DNA of 64,000 bases from Phallusia mammillata (taxonomy: Eukaryota; Chordata; Ascidiacea; Phlebobranchia; Ascidiidae). This document shows positions 29,400 to 44,400 of the stretch, piece after piece (position 1 is the stretch's first letter; the number at the start of each line of letters is the position of its first letter). Below the pieces are notes generated by a model. The model worked only from the letters and a program-made list of their open reading frames with translations. It was not told the origin of the DNA and did no database searches. The stretch spans positions 27,887-91,886 of the forward strand of contig QLIY01000489.1 of NCBI GenBank assembly GCA_003260075.1. Direction: 5' to 3'. The position numbers and the translations under genes are program-made.

Positions 29400-32300
29400 G
29401 TTTTTAGAAACCAATTGATTGAAACTCTGCAAACATAAATCGATCTGTAAATTAAGTAAATACAAACACGATATTCCAAGAACATTTTCACAAGGTTATA
29501 GGAATTAAGTTTTTTGTACTTAGAATCGTTAGTAGACTACGACCAGGGAATAGGATTTGCCTGGTGTTGTCTGCCATTTTGTTTACAAGGTCTGCAGACT
29601 TGTTGATACAAAGGATTTTACGCGTGGCTCCCGTAAACTGTGATTGCAAGTTGCGCAGTGTTGAAAATCGTAACAACATAACGATGATCGGCGATATTTT
29701 AAACAATGGCGAATATTGTATAAAGTTGTCATGGTGGTATCGCCGGGCACTCGTCACCATGAGTTTGTCGCATGAAAGCGAAGACCCTGTCTGCTGTCAA
29801 CACAACGTCTTACGTCCCGACAATCTTAAGCGATGCTTCATATTCAGGTGAAATCACCGCACCGGTTTCCCAATCAACCCGGAAGAATCGAGGCTTGAGA
29901 AATTGTTCGGTTGTCATTTCACATTTCTCACGACGTGACGCAATTTTTAATGGAATTTTTGTTGCCACTGAATTCCGTGATGTAATTATTACGTTTTTCT
30001 AGATTAATTATGTTTAATTGTTTTTGTTTTTGTTAACTTTGTACATGTTATGTGATTTAGAAAAGCCATAGCACGCGATTTAGGTAGGGACCAGTATACT
30101 TATCGATACTACGCAACAGAAATTAAAACAGCGTTTTCTAACAATGCATAAAAATTTAAATTTATTAAACTAACCAAAGTTTAAATTTAGCTCAAAATAA
30201 ACAAATAATGACAAACGTATTATGCATAAAAAATGTTTTGAAAAGTGATCCCCTTTACTGGTGATATTTGTCACAAAATAGCGTGAAGTTTCGTCAACAT
30301 ACCAAAAATTTCATTTAAATTCGGATTGCACTTCGCGCGATTTGTTTTAAACATCTTACCCCGAAAACAGTTTAAAGCAGACTTTTAATGCAAACTAAAA
30401 GCAACGATGTTGACAATTTTTAATATTGCGTACCTGACGTTCGTCAACGTTTCTGGGTGCGTATTTTTTAACTGCACTGTCTGTACTAATTTGGTCTGGT
30501 ATTTACTTTATTCTAATTTATTCTGCTTTGCTGCACTTACACTGCGAAGTAAACGCCACAAAAATTTTGAACACGAACCTGAAGCTACAAGGCCTTGGCT
30601 TTTGCGACAGAGCCAAGCTTACAATATTGTGATCTGACGGTTTGCGCGGTAGTCCTGATTTATTGGTGATGATTAGAAGAAGGAACGGACCCGGCTTTTA
30701 TTGTTTATTCTCTTTTTCTCCAGACGATCTCTCCTCTCCCTCTCCCACTCCTTCTCTCTTATTCTCGGGCCTTTCCATGAGCCCCCGTGCCGTAAGCTAG
30801 CTGCGTAACAATTCGAAATAATATTCCCTACTCCCTAGTGGGAGATGAGCTCAATATCGTTTTGTACGCTTTATTCAATCAAATCTCCCTTGGCGGCTGG
30901 TCAGTATTCACACAAATTAGCACAATGCATTTTTATACCTAATACGATCAACAGTGGACCAAAAAAAACAAACAATAGCACATCTCGAATCTATATCAAT
31001 CTTCACTCAAGTATACGTGTCAACATGTTAAAGTGGATTGAAACCTGCTCGTCAATCACCAGATGTCTCGAACATGTCCCAGGCGGCAAAAAGTCGCGTG
31101 CCGTGACCCTCCACATCAGCAAGGGTAGCGAAAAATTTCTTGTTTTTGGCAATTTGTCAACCTGCTAATCGCTGACGGAATCCAAACCCAAAACTTTGCC
31201 AGACGGCTCTGGCAATTCTCGCGTTATCTCCGGGCAAAGACAAATGTTAAGACAAGCGCCGATTCAACCTTTCGTCAGGAGCTGTATCGTCGCACGGGTA
31301 ATCTCTGGTGCGCGACGGTGACAATTGACGCGGTTGAATCCAAATTTAACTACAGTTTACGCTAAAATCCACAAGGGCACTTCGAATCAATATCTTAATA
31401 GATAACAAAAGTTCGTTGACGCCAAGCAGCCGCAAAATCCAGTCAACATTCGCTGTCGTTTATTAAATCAATGCGCCATCTAAAGTTGATTGTAATTCAA
31501 GAAATATTGACAACAATATTGATCAATATCTTTTGCAAGTGAACAAATTCCAACACAAACTATATATGTGCCTGGTGCGCGAAACGAAAGTTTATTCGAA
31601 CGTAATCCAATGCTTACTATTGATACGATTTCAGACACACAGTAGAGCAACCGAGCAATTTCTTTGGCCAAAGCACGTCTACAAACAGGTAAAACCATGA
31701 TAAAAAGCAGTTCTCACGCGCTTGTATATTTCACACAGACACAGGTCTGCTCCGCCCCTATGCGAGCAATGCGGTCCCGAGACTGAGCTTGTTCGTTGTT
31801 ATATTTGTGCCCGACCCCATTACCAACATGTGACTGTCTTTGCCATAACCGCAAATTCGTGCCGAATCGTCTGCCGGTCGTGCCTGTCACCTCAACGCCA
31901 CTTTGCCAGAACTCTGGGGCAGAATTTCGCTTCGACGACGGAAGCGGCTTCGGTATCTCTTCTGAGTATTACGTGTTTTTGTTGCTGGGCCATCCTGGGA
32001 AGTAACAGGGTCACGGCAGTAATGAACATCGCATGCACTTCAGTCGCGTAATGCTTGGGTAAGCGTAGTTTGCGGTTCAGTCATCCGACGTGAACTTGGC
32101 TTTTTAAGCTCCCGGCGAGTTGTCTAGCGGTGGGGCCACACGTACGAAAACCTTGGAACTGTGTCAAGGTTTGGAGTTGCGCGGCGTCTGCGGTTTGGCT
32201 TACAACAGACAATTGAGCATCCCTACTCCACCGCAAAACGTAAACCAATATTCACATCCTGGCCTCGAAACTAAAAGCATGTGTGGGCTCGTGGCATGCA

Positions 32301-35300
32301 ATGCAACCGTGAAACGTTTTGCTCAACAATTGTGTTTGCTACGTGGATAGTCGGGAGCATGCACATGACACCTATATAAAACCTGTAACATATATAGCGA
32401 TTTTTCTACCTCTGTCAAACATTAAAAAAAGAATCAAAAATTTGTTCATGGAAATGAGCCAAGAGTCTCAATTTCTGGAACAAAATACTCCGAACAGACC
32501 CTAGCAGAAGCATTCTTGCGGGGCGACCTTTGGGTAAGTGGATCACCAAAACGAGTACAGGGAGGGGCAAGTTTGGATCAGTGCCATGTCGCCTCACTAA
32601 CAGAAGATTTTCGCATTTATTGGGCTTGCTTTCAACGGCTGTTTGTCTGAAAATACGGGAACACGAGTAAATGCAAAATTGTTTGTTGTAAGAGTTTATT
32701 GTTCTTTCATGTAAAGATATTTACCATGTAGTGGCAACTATTTAATGATATGTTTTTTTTACAGTTGTGCTGCATACCGTTCTAATGTTATTGTTGTCCA
32801 CTGCGATTGCTCAACTTCTTAAACAACGAGCATTCTGCTTGGGCCAAGCGGGCGCTAACTCGGACAAATGTTTGGTCAGATAAGAAAGTACATCGGTTTG
32901 ACGGATTACCTGTCTCCGTTCCCGGTTGGAATCGCGTCATCAAGTAGCACTAGCCTGTTCACTTTTTCAACTCGCTCTGCGTTTTTGGTTCATTCCGATA
33001 CGAAATTACAATGCGACGAATGCGCGTCGCCAAGAAGCCCACACAAAAGAGCTCGAGTGCTTATTGATCATGCGTAATATTGAGTTTTGTTGCCGCCACA
33101 GCTAACCGTTGTCACTATCTGATCATTTGCGAATTTTTAAGCCGGCAAAAATCACAACTTGGCAAAATCTCCACCTGTTTAAACTCGCCGTTACGAGTCG
33201 CACGTCTTTGTGTCGCAGACTGCGAACGAAAACATGCCGGGGTCAATGGAAACGGTTTTTAATGTTCGCTTACAGGCGAAGGACTACTATTGTGCAAACG
33301 TGATGTTTAGACAAACCGTCGATTTATTCGCAAGTGATTATCTCATGACCTTTTCTGACTGTTCAGTGGACCACTTGTGGAGGCAATATGCAAACGGCCG
33401 TGCCAGAACAGAGGTGACAAGGTCACAGCCGAAACCGTTTGTCCACGTGCAACGGCGGCTGGCGATAGCGCGTGCAAATACTGCATATCTACGAATCCGG
33501 GATTAAGCACGGGTCAACCGACCACTTGAAGTAATTATCTGATCACTCTCGCCCGGCCCGGGAGACTTTGGTCAAACTTTCGACTTTCCTTTCTCCAACG
33601 CTCTGCCGCGTAGAAACGGAACATCTCCGGGAGCACTTGAATATTATCGGGGCATCACAAACCAGACGTTATCGTTGTCGCACCACTTTTAAAAGGAAAG
33701 CATGCTTTCCCCTAAAAACGCTTATTTTGCGTCGACGCCTCCACCGCGCGAAAACGTCTTGTGAAGAGGGACACAATACAATCATCAACACCACTCGAAT
33801 GGTTAGTTGTTTGAATTGGATTGCCAGTTCCCAGCATCTGATGCTTACCGTTATCATTCAAACTCGGAAAACGCGGCGCGCGATATTTTTTACAGGTTCC
33901 CAGATGAAACGTCTTTATTTTGGGGCGGGTCCATCTAAGGGCGACGCGGTCTAAAAACAACGCGCGTTGCAAGACGTTGCTCGACTGGACACTTGTTCTC
34001 GTAAAGACTTCGCGCAGGGAAAAGCGGTTGAAAGCTGTCGAGAAGACGGATCTCTCCGTCGAAGGCGATTGGGCATTTTTTGGCATGTCCGTGAGAACAT
34101 CGGAAGGGATATCGGGACCTGGCAGAGCTACGCGATGGACCGACCCGGTTTTAATCGCTTCCACCGGCTTGCCCGGAAACTAGGAAAGTGCCTGCGTGCA
34201 CAATGGGAAGCAATTTCGTACGTATTTGTCGTCCCCGTTTGCAATCGCCGCTGCCTGTGGAAATTTACAATTGTTTTTGTTCGCCGAAGTCGCTTGATCT
34301 CATTATGCAATTCGGATATTGTCAAACCCCTGTGTTGTGACATGTCCGCTTTGCGAACTGTCGCGCTCTCGCTACTTGTTGTTTTTGGGACAGGTGCGAT
34401 ATTTGGGTGACGCTCAGCTCTGATCAGTGCTACGTGTGAAATCCGCGCTCGGTCGCGATCGTCAAGAGGCAGATAATAAATTCTAAGATCCGGGTATACG
34501 GGTGTGGAAGTAAAAAAAACTCGCCTTCTTGGATGTTTCCATCGCAGGGTCTACAATGACGCACAATATGCTTTTTTGGAATAAATGTTTTTGCCGAGCG
34601 TAAATATTTGTGACAATAAGTTTTCGTGCGTAAAAACGTACATCGTGGTGACCAAAGATATAATAAAACCGTGCGTGTATTGGATCATCACTGTTGTGAC
34701 TCTGACGCATATACACGATATGAGATCCAATGAACGGCCAGTCTAATCCCTGTTCAGTAAGGTAAGGCACGATGACTTGTGTGTGTCCTGTCTATTTGTC
34801 GAAAGGATCGCTTTTTGTTGGGTGTATTGCTTTCTACGCAGGACTTCTGTCCCTACAACAGCTGACCTTTCCGAGAATTAACAAAACCCCGATGAGGTGT
34901 TTGGTCGTGGCAGTGGAAAACTTTAGGTTTGTGATACACATATAGCCCAGCGATAAAATATGTTTCAATGGAATTTGAAAGTAACTAATGTGGTGCTACA
35001 TGCGTTTTTGAACAATTTAGGTAAAGGCCAAAGGAAAGAATGATCGATTTGTGGATCTCTATATTACTCACATGATGCATCTCGTGTCAACATGAAACAC
35101 AAATATCCACCATCAGTCAGTCAAATAATTGATAAACCGACATCTGATTTCAGGTGTTCCAGCGCGGCTTAGCACGCACCTGCATCTTGCGTGATAATTA
35201 AGATTTTCGCACAGACGTTGCGAGCACGCATTTTTGTTTTAAATATCGTTGCGCAACATAACCACGTTGCGAAACAGGGCATAAGTTACCGTTACCAACG

Positions 35301-37835
35301 CGTTAAGGCGGCAAATTCGACGCAATCGCCTTATTGGGCTTCCAGGAATCGCGGAAATATTCTTTACTTCGCTTTGTCGATTGTTAAAACCCAGCCCTCT
35401 TGAGTCGCAAGTCGTTTTAAATGACGTAACTTTCCAGCGTTGGTTATAATACACATTAAATGGTCCAGGAATTTTTCCTTTGGGTGGTTTTTTCAGTAAC
35501 TAGAAAAAGTGGATTCAGGAAGCAAATTTAGGAGATGGTGGGTCAGTATCGCCTCTCACAAACATATAAGTTCGTTTTACGCCTTACTTTTTCGTCGTAA
35601 CAACATGACGGACGGCTCGTTGCTGCAGCAGCTGCGCAACAACTCTTTTATCAAATGCTTGCATATACTGCTTAACAAAGAAAGGAGGCAATAAACGGAG
35701 ATTTTCTATTTCCTCGTCAGGGTTTGCCTGGCTCAAATGCAACAAGCCACCAAAAATCATTAACTATAAGGTAATTCAATGCCACCCCCAACCAACGAAT
35801 ATTTTAAATTTCGCGCGCACCACCACAAGGTCACGTGACAATTTTAAACTTCGCAAGCATGCAGTTTTAAAAAAATATCATGAGGTAAAGTGTGGAGCAG
35901 CTTGACCAGTGGACTGTACACTTGTACGCTAAAGGGTAGGGCAATGATGTGACAAACGCCTCGCATAAGGCAAATATTTGTGAGATTAATGATCGTCGAA
36001 TTGATCGTGTTTGATTAATAATTAAACACTGTCTCAGTAAAGATGGGGTTTAATATTTGTGCAGGCGACTTCTAGTAAATTGCCGTGAGGTATTTTATTC
36101 CAACTAACCCGTTGTGCAAATATTTTTGCCACTCAGACAAGCAAGCTACAGACACCTTCGTCAAACAAAACAACAAAAAAATATTCCAAGAAAAACGTAT
36201 ATATCGGTGCTTTTTATTTGTGATCACTATAAGAACAGATGAGCAGCATTTTCTCGAAACTCTGATGATAAAATCAATTTCGACACTGTGGAATCGCTGT
36301 CAAGTACAATATGGCAGCCCGCGAACAAATGTCATGCAGAAGGCGCTCCGAGTTAATTTTTCAAAATCTCTGCAAAGTCATTATTTGTGTTCGCAGAGTG
36401 GATTATGCGAGCTCCGGCGCTTGCTGCGTAATACCCGATTGCCTGGCAAATAATATCGTATCAACGCCGCAACCAGCTTAATTGTTATTACAATCGTCAT
36501 GACCGATCCCCGAGAAACACGTGACCTATACGGTGTCCACTGCTCACATGTCCCCATTCAATTCTGCATCTCTGCACTAAACAAATACATTCGTGGCATT
36601 TAACAATGGAAGGTATTAAATACGTTTTGCTATAGACACCACATCGCTGTTTTGGGAATTCTTATCACTTCGTTTACCGTTGCCAGCGATTGTCAGGCTT
36701 TCCCAAAACATGGCAGAACCCGCGTAGAGCATTGTTTTGCAAACAAGACGATCTTGTGCCGTGTTGACTGATTACCACCGGGAATTTTAACAAGCGCTGC
36801 CGTGGTAAATTTGTCACGAGTAGTTAAATTTGTCATACATGCGTGTGACTGAACGAAACCTCCAAAATTTAATGGATCTCTTAAAGAAACGTTCATCAAA
36901 CGAAGAGCGGCTGCATGCGACGTGTGACGCCAGGTGTGTCTTGTTAAGGAGAGATTGAAGAAACAAATATGGGTCTGGGTGACAAAAATGACATATTCCG
37001 CATCATGGGTTGATCCTACATTACACACACTTGACGACTATTTTTCTTCAGCGAAAATAAAGCTTGAAGTCAATTTAAAAGTCTCCGGGGAGTAAATGAA
37101 GTACGACATGTTAGCGTTACTTAGCGATTACCAATAATTCATCTGTCCCAAGTTCGCGATCCGCTAATGCCACATTCTAATCTGCTCACGGCATATTGTG
37201 CCCTCATTACTTTGTATCAGACTCGAGGGTTCGATATCTTGATCACTTCACTGTGTGTCGTTGGGCTTTTAAGCATATTGCCTAATCAGTATATACACGC
37301 ACGCACACGGCCAAAACAATAAACGCTATTCGGGCCACGCGCTTTTAGCATCACAAGATCGCTAATCCGGCCTAGCCAGGCAAGTGCGTTGTCGCTTGCG
37401 CCTAATTGGCTACGGACAAAGTGGCGAATTGATTTATCGCGGTGCAAAGCAATGCAGATTATCGGGCTCGCATCACCATGTTTACATTGCGAGGGATCAT
37501 AATCTTCTTGCAAATCTCTCACGCACGATGGGAACTGGGCGAAGGACGATGGGGTCGCGAGGCACTTAAAACAATGACTATTGTAACGTATAAACGACAA
37601 CAAGCTCACTACCGCTACAAGTGGCCAAAACATAGTTTATTATCCAATCCGAGTATGAAGCTTATGCTCGTTTTGAAACTCGCAACCTTTAAACTATAAA
37701 AACATATCTTTATATCTCTATTGGAGTAAATATTCAAAATAGTTCACAAAAAGGATATGGAACAACTTCATGTTTCTAAAATAAAGTAATTCCAAACGAT
37801 GTTAAACTGAAGCATAATCAAATAATTTATTCAAA

Positions 37836-38024
37836 AATAATTGACGAAGCAGTGCTTCATAATCAGAATCTGTCAACAAATATTGTTTAACGATATATAT
37901 TTCACCTAAAAAGGAATATTCGATAAGAACGACTGATGATGCCCTTTTTAGGTGAAATATGTATCGTTAAACAATATTTGTTGACTGATTCTGATTAGGA
38001 AGCACTGTTGCTTCGTCAATAATT
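37836..38024. repeat. Large inverted repeat (about 78-base arms, 30-base loop)
   Basis: The left arm 37836-37913 (AATAATTGACGAAGC to TTCACCTAAAAAG) and right arm 37944-38024 (CTTTTTAGGTGAA to GCTTCGTCAATAATT) are reverse complements with only a few mismatches and small indels. Transcribed, it would make a long hairpin. It could be a foldback or MITE-type element; no coding capacity. Confidence 0.88.
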
Positions 38025-41000
38025 CTTACAGATAGTTCCATAATAATCAGTGATCGTCGACCAAAGATGCCTACTATTTACGGGAAAGATTCTGTAATAA
38101 ACACTAAATGTCATGGTTTTATTCAAATATTAATTTCCTTGGCTAAATATATTTATGGTCGCAAGATATACTTTTTACTTTTCATCGTGGCAACTAGAGT
38201 ATTTTTTTACGATCAATACACCATGTAAATGTAAACTGATAGAGATCGTGACAAAAAGTCAAGAATTAGAACCTGGAAGGTCCCAGAAATTAAAATGCCG
38301 AAAAGTTGCTCTTTGGAAAATGAACGAGGGGACAGTTTCTTGATTTCACTACTTGTCCGTTGCGACTTCCGAAGTTGCGAAAGACGCGGTCGACCAACGA
38401 GGGTCACTTCATGGAACACTCGATTCTGAGTAAACACTCTACTGTTTCCGGATCGCTCGTTACTGGGATGCGCCGCTAATTTACCTAATTCTCGACTGAC
38501 AATTACCCCCGACTGCTGTGAAAACTAGTAAAGCTCTTGTGCATCAAGTAAGAGCGCGAACCTACCGTGAACAAATCTCGACACAGATAAGAGATTGAGT
38601 GGCGGAAAGTACGAGAAGATGATCCCCTGTTCGTATCACGACAATCGCAAACACTTGTAGGGAACCACACAGCACATGTTGAAGTGCTCTACATGGCCAG
38701 TACTGACAGTGGACAAGTGGTAAACGGAGCCAATTAGCGGACAAATAGCGAAAGCAAAACTAAGATGTATCATATATGCCGTTACCAGCCGAGGCGACAT
38801 TGGAATCTGAAGACCCACACCTCTTCTAAAATACGGCACGGTGCCAGCGTCGTGACGCTTCGGTCGGCCAGGAAGTCGTTTGGACTTGACAATGGGGCTG
38901 ATTAAACACACGCGGCGCTAATTGTGAATGAAAGCACTCGTTGCATTCATACGATCGACCCTTGACAAGTCGGCGAGCGCTGCCCGCAACTACCGGTGAA
39001 CGCACGAGTTTAACCGCTTAAGAAACAACGAAAGTCTTAGAAATCGTGACAACCCTGTTAACGAGGGACCTTGTGACGTTCTGTGCCGGGTTGATGCGGA
39101 AATATATATCTGGCGCAAAGCAATCGACCCGTATTGCGATGACTCCAAATAGTATTTATAGCGGAGCTTTTCGCCAAAGGCTGTCTGTGCAACTTCCTGG
39201 GCATGCGGATCCTTGCGTAGTTGGAGCGTCCCGTGTAATTCCCGACAGACGCAAAGCAATAAAATCACCAAAAGGCCGAATCGTCATGTCAAGTGTTACT
39301 TCGCCAACATCGAACTCGAGCACCTGCCAGTGAGAACAGCACACCTCTTCGCCACGTCAAATGCCATTCCGGAGCGAGGCACCTCAAAGATGCCCGCATC
39401 TCACTACGAGTGTGATTAAACAACGCATCTTGATGCTGTGCTCCGCCCTATTGACTGGCATTGACTTGATTATGACCGGGTTTCTGGCATTCAGTAGCAG
39501 GCGTGTTAAAAATGTCACGTATCTGGCACTTGAAATAGAAACAGTCGGTCAAATGCTGGCAAGTGTATCTCGGCGAGACATCTGCGACTCAGAGATTCAC
39601 TCTTCATCGAAACGTGACATCGGTGCACAACCAACGCGATGTTTGATATAAACACTTGTCGAATGCGAGACGTGTTTGTCTTAAAAAAGTTATATCATAG
39701 ACCGCAATATTTCGCTAACACTGTCTTGGAGCTGATACGTTAAATGTATTCACGCCGGGTTTTCAAATATTTGGACTCTGAACAATGTTTGAATATTTTG
39801 CAATACAAAAGCTACTAACGGCCATTTACAGTACACGCACACCCATACACAAGCATCAATTTGACGGAAAGAAGCGTTTCGATAAGCGGTATCAGCAATT
39901 CCAGCATCCAATTGGCCGCAAGTTTGTAAACACGACTAACGTGTTGATGAAGCCGTATCTATTCGCCGTGAAATATTAGTTATCTTTTTGGGAGAAGCCA
40001 TTGGCGTGAATTCTCACGGTTACGGAGACCGAAACAAGGATCGGGACTGAATGCTGCCCCGAAGTTGAGCGCGGCAGCGGCGGCTGCAGTACACAGCTGC
40101 ACAGGTTTATTCAAGGTACAGCTGGTGTTCTTTGCCGGGCGACGCGACCTGACCATGAGAAAGATTGGCCTCACTAAATTAAGGCACATGCAATGACAAG
40201 TCATTGAGGCAATTTTCCCCGCGCGTCGCCGATTCACATGCCACACGCTGACGTCATGGGCGTCCAAGAACATCCTCCGGCCTCTTTGTCCCGGAAATGG
40301 ATTTGCGCACACCGCGCCGAGTTTAAGATGTTAACTGGCATAAATACACATGTCCCAAGGTGAAGTGCAGTGGCGCGCGACACGTTTATCGCGTCCATCC
40401 AAAGGTTGCCATGCACATTGAACTCCCGTTCGATCTTTCCGCGTACGCCAATACATGGGAAAGAGGGGCGCAAATCATATTTCATGCCACTATAGGAAAA
40501 TTGAAAAGGTTGTCCCACAGATTTTAAACTCCTACAAAAACTTTTTTGCAGGTTAAGAAAAGCACGAATTTGGAAGTGTAAGAATCGAACACGTGCAGTG
40601 GTCTGAGACGGAAGTTTCTTCTTTCACATTACCCATTTAATGACCTCGAATTTGTGCGAGTTTGTGGTATCAGAATTGCGCATTTGGAAAACCATTAAAA
40701 TGAAGTATTGGCACAAAGTTGTATCGGGTTTTGGGGTAGCAGCACACTGTCAAGAAAGGAAACTATCAGCAGCGAGCAAAAGGTTCCTCTGGCAAGCGAA
40801 CAGTGAAAGACGGTGGCTGTTTAAAGATATTACAATGTACAGCGTGGCAACACACCCCCATCTCCCTTTCGACATCTGCACCAGCTTGCGAGTTATATAT
40901 AGAGTACCCGAGTGGGGCTTAAAGAAGCTCTCTGGCTGCATCAGTGACGTAAATGCGCCTCACACCTTGGGCTTGCACGCGAAATGGCCCGTGTTCCCAC

Positions 41001-41391
41001 GAGATGAAAGTCCGTGCGATTGATGCCAAAACGGCGCAATTCTGCGTAAAACCGGAAGATATCACCACGGGTGCGTCACTACAATCTGACGGCTACCCTT
41101 CGCCAAATGCTGTTGCGCTCGATCGGTGCTTATGAAGAGCGCGCGTGGTTTCACCCCGACGCTGGCCGGTGCCAAGACGTGCATGACAGCAAAGACAAAC
41201 ATACAATACCGGAGGCATTCGATGAGCCCAATCGCTTGAGCCTGTTACGCACAGGATGTCCGATTTTTCCATGGGCACAATGCATTTGTCGGAAACGGAG
41301 CAATCCGAGTACTGGCACTTCATCTCTCTACCAGCCGGTGGATAATGCTTCACACAACGGTAATTTTCCCGATGTTACAGCGATAACGCTT

Positions 41392-41393
<2 letters not shown>

Positions 41394-41459
<66 letters not shown>
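41394..41459. repeat. 66-base C homopolymer
   Basis: An uninterrupted run of 66 C in the gene-poor region, without duplicated flanks. It causes the false proline and glycine polymers in open frames that cross it. Confidence 0.95.
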
Positions 41460-41460
<1 letters not shown>

Positions 41461-44400
41461 TGGCTTCAACGGCCGTAGCCTTTGCTCCGGAAGGACATCT
41501 CAAGGACACGCCGAGGTCAGTTTCTAATCTCCACGGGAAAATTGCTTTGTGGGACCTGCGGTAAGCGTTTGGCAGCAGCTTGGCGAATTTTCCGCACGTG
41601 CAGCAAACCGCTGAACTGGTGATATGTTGGCGATAACAAGCACAAACACGCCTGATTGTCCATTTATTTATTTTCAACCCGAATAGGACGCTGCAATGCA
41701 TTTTCAATGCCAACAGCAAACGTACTCGTAACGAAAAACATTTGTTTTCAAGTGAAACCCCAAATGATTTGTAAAAAAATCCGGTAGCAATTGACCTGCG
41801 GCTGCGGCATTCCTTTTAAAAAGGGGTCATTTACGAAAACTGTTAATTAAAATGAACTGTATTTCCACTACATTCAATTTATCAATAAGCAAACAACAAA
41901 CTCCAACAAACAAGACGATCATCGCTTCTCATACCTTTAAAAATTCGACAGTTTAAAGCGCCTAAAAGTAGACGGATCGGGTGCCTTTAAACAAGTATGT
42001 CATAAAAAATCGGCGTTCAACGCACAGCAGAAGTCGTTGAAAATCACATGTGCGTTACCTTTCTAGTAAACAGCATTTGTTGTTCAAACAGTTTTAAATA
42101 TGCGATATTAAAATCAATAAATTGTGCTCTCAAAATATTTCTAACTCTCATGGTCTCCCTCAGTGTGTAACATACTTGCTTCCGGTGGTCAAAGGTTGGA
42201 AAAAGAAGCCAGGTGCAAGCCAAGTTCCCCAAAAGTTGCGTGTAATTAGGTGTATAGTAGCTGATTGCTCAGAAGGGCTTGGTCCTCGTCTCTCAGAACG
42301 TATGAAGTCGCACTTCCTCATTGTAAAGACCTCCACCGCCAAGGAAAACACACGCGGCGCTGTTTAAACATCCAACATTGACACGAAGCTTCGGTGTTAC
42401 GCACGAAGCGGGTCGGTTTCTTTGATGTCGTGCCATTCATGAACCTGACACTGTTAAATTTCGCACCTGATCACCATTGTTTCCGCCCAAATTTTGGGTT
42501 GTCTTAGTTCAGTTAGACAGATGCTGCACGAATGGGAGCCAACGATCGCCTGCGCCGATCCCCGATCTTCAATATTGACAAACGCAAGGGATCTCGTTGC
42601 GGTTCGAAGTTCACATTGAAATTGTTTTTGTCAAAACTGTTGGAAAGAATTAGTGAAGTTCACTGGGTCAAATCAAGTTCAAATGAGCCCTAAAAAAGTT
42701 TGGGTAATAAAAGACAAAAAGTTACCGGAATCAGTATAGGCCTATCAAACTTAACATTGTTAAACTCACGGGTGGTTTGAGTGTGAGTTTTTGGCCATTT
42801 AAAAGTAAAACATTAGTTTTTATCTTCGATATAATTTGTTTTAGCCGTCAAACCGAATAACAATGTTGTACACGGTTAAATATTTCCCTCTTTTAAACAT
42901 AAGAATGCCTCACTTGTTCAAAGCAGTTAGTGTGTACCCTGTACAAAAGAATAACCTCAAAACGGAATTCGTTGCAACTAATTGAAGTTCAGAAAATAAC
43001 AATAACGATAAACTCATCAACCCTTCAGAGCGGTTTGTGCTGTAATTTTATTAGTGCACCTGTGTGCGGCATTATTATAACAAATCAAGAAAAGTTGATC
43101 AGTTAATCAATGGCGAGTTCGATTCGAAGGTCTGTTAATACTAATTACCGAAACGCGTCGCTTGGAGCGGTATCTTAGCAACCGACCGATCTTGAAAGGC
43201 CTCGCGCGTGGCTCGGTCAATGCTTCAGATATGACTTGAATGTGTTAATACTAAACGAAAACCTGCTTTTGATCGCGTACCTTAACAACAAATTTTTCGC
43301 GCTGTATTCTTTTGTTCAGATGATTAAAGTGGAGACCATGAGCATCGACCATGGCATTTACAAAAGACATTTCATCGCCTTTAGAGGAGCCAATTAAGGC
43401 AACTTGCTGCACGTGCGATTGAGTGAATCAGTAGCACTTTTAATTGGCAATTAAATTAATTAGAGGTGTTTGAACTCATTCAATACCCCTCTTTAACAAA
43501 TTCCTGCCATTTGTAGAAAAATCGGGCGGCGTTTGGATTTGCAGTTATTTTGCAATTGATTGGATTACAGTTGCCGGACTATAAAACTCTTTACTATTGT
43601 CTTTGAAAGTTGCTTACATTCTTTGTGCCTTCGATTGAACGTTTGTAAGCGCATTCACCAGGTGCAAACCAGAAGAGTTGCCTCATTGTTTGTTAAAGTC
43701 TTACGGACAAAAAAATTTGTCGTGAAGTGTTGAGATAAACAGATTTGTTTTCGTAAAAAAAATATGACAGCTTTTCGTATTCTTGTTTTGGATTTTTAAT
43801 CAATGTTGCTTTCTTTACAATAAAATACCCAGAGAAATTTTCCTCCATAAAAAAGTCTATGAACAACACAAAAGATTTCAAACCTCATTGTCCAACTTTT
43901 CCGTTGGTCGGTCAGCAAACCATCAAAGAAGATCAGAAGCAAAGCTGTTTAGCGTTCAATCAAGCACTCCCACATATGAAAGTAAATGCGTAAATACAAA
44001 AAGCAAGGCAAGGGTGGAGGTAACACACCAACGCCACCATTTGATTGATCTGTGGATTTTTATTAATCCGAGAACTTGATCATGTTTGTTCTTCGTGGAA
44101 GGCGCACTTCATCTCATCGTGATATGTTTGCTTCTGCGTACAAATGCATTGGATCGGCGATGGGAGAGCGACAAAGCAGAGTCGTAAAAACTCGTGCTTT
44201 GGTTTGTTTGTGGTGATGTCGATGTGAGGCGTCGTAAGCGCTTCGCACGCAGGCAGTGCTTGCTTTGCGACAAAGTCACGAACGCTTCTTTGTCTCCGAC
44301 TTTAAACGTTCGCTGGAAGACAACGCATGAACTTGCTCCCGCAGCCAACGCCCTAACCGCCATTATAGCTGACGAAACGACGCTATGCATTCAGTTCATA

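Noticed and set aside
29488-29598. Minus-strand start MADNTRQILFPGRS as the true N-terminus of MECOM copy B
   Set aside because: No donor gives a phase that joins to the exon at 29426, because the joined frame meets a stop. The ATG at 29399 fits better.
33568-34410. Three open frames of 128-150 codons on both strands
   Set aside because: They overlap each other, show no domain or splice pattern and lie in GC-richer DNA where stops are scarcer.
41071-41719. Open frames with poly-proline (+) and poly-glycine (-)
   Set aside because: Produced by the 66-base C run; flanking residues resemble no family and frames exist on both strands.
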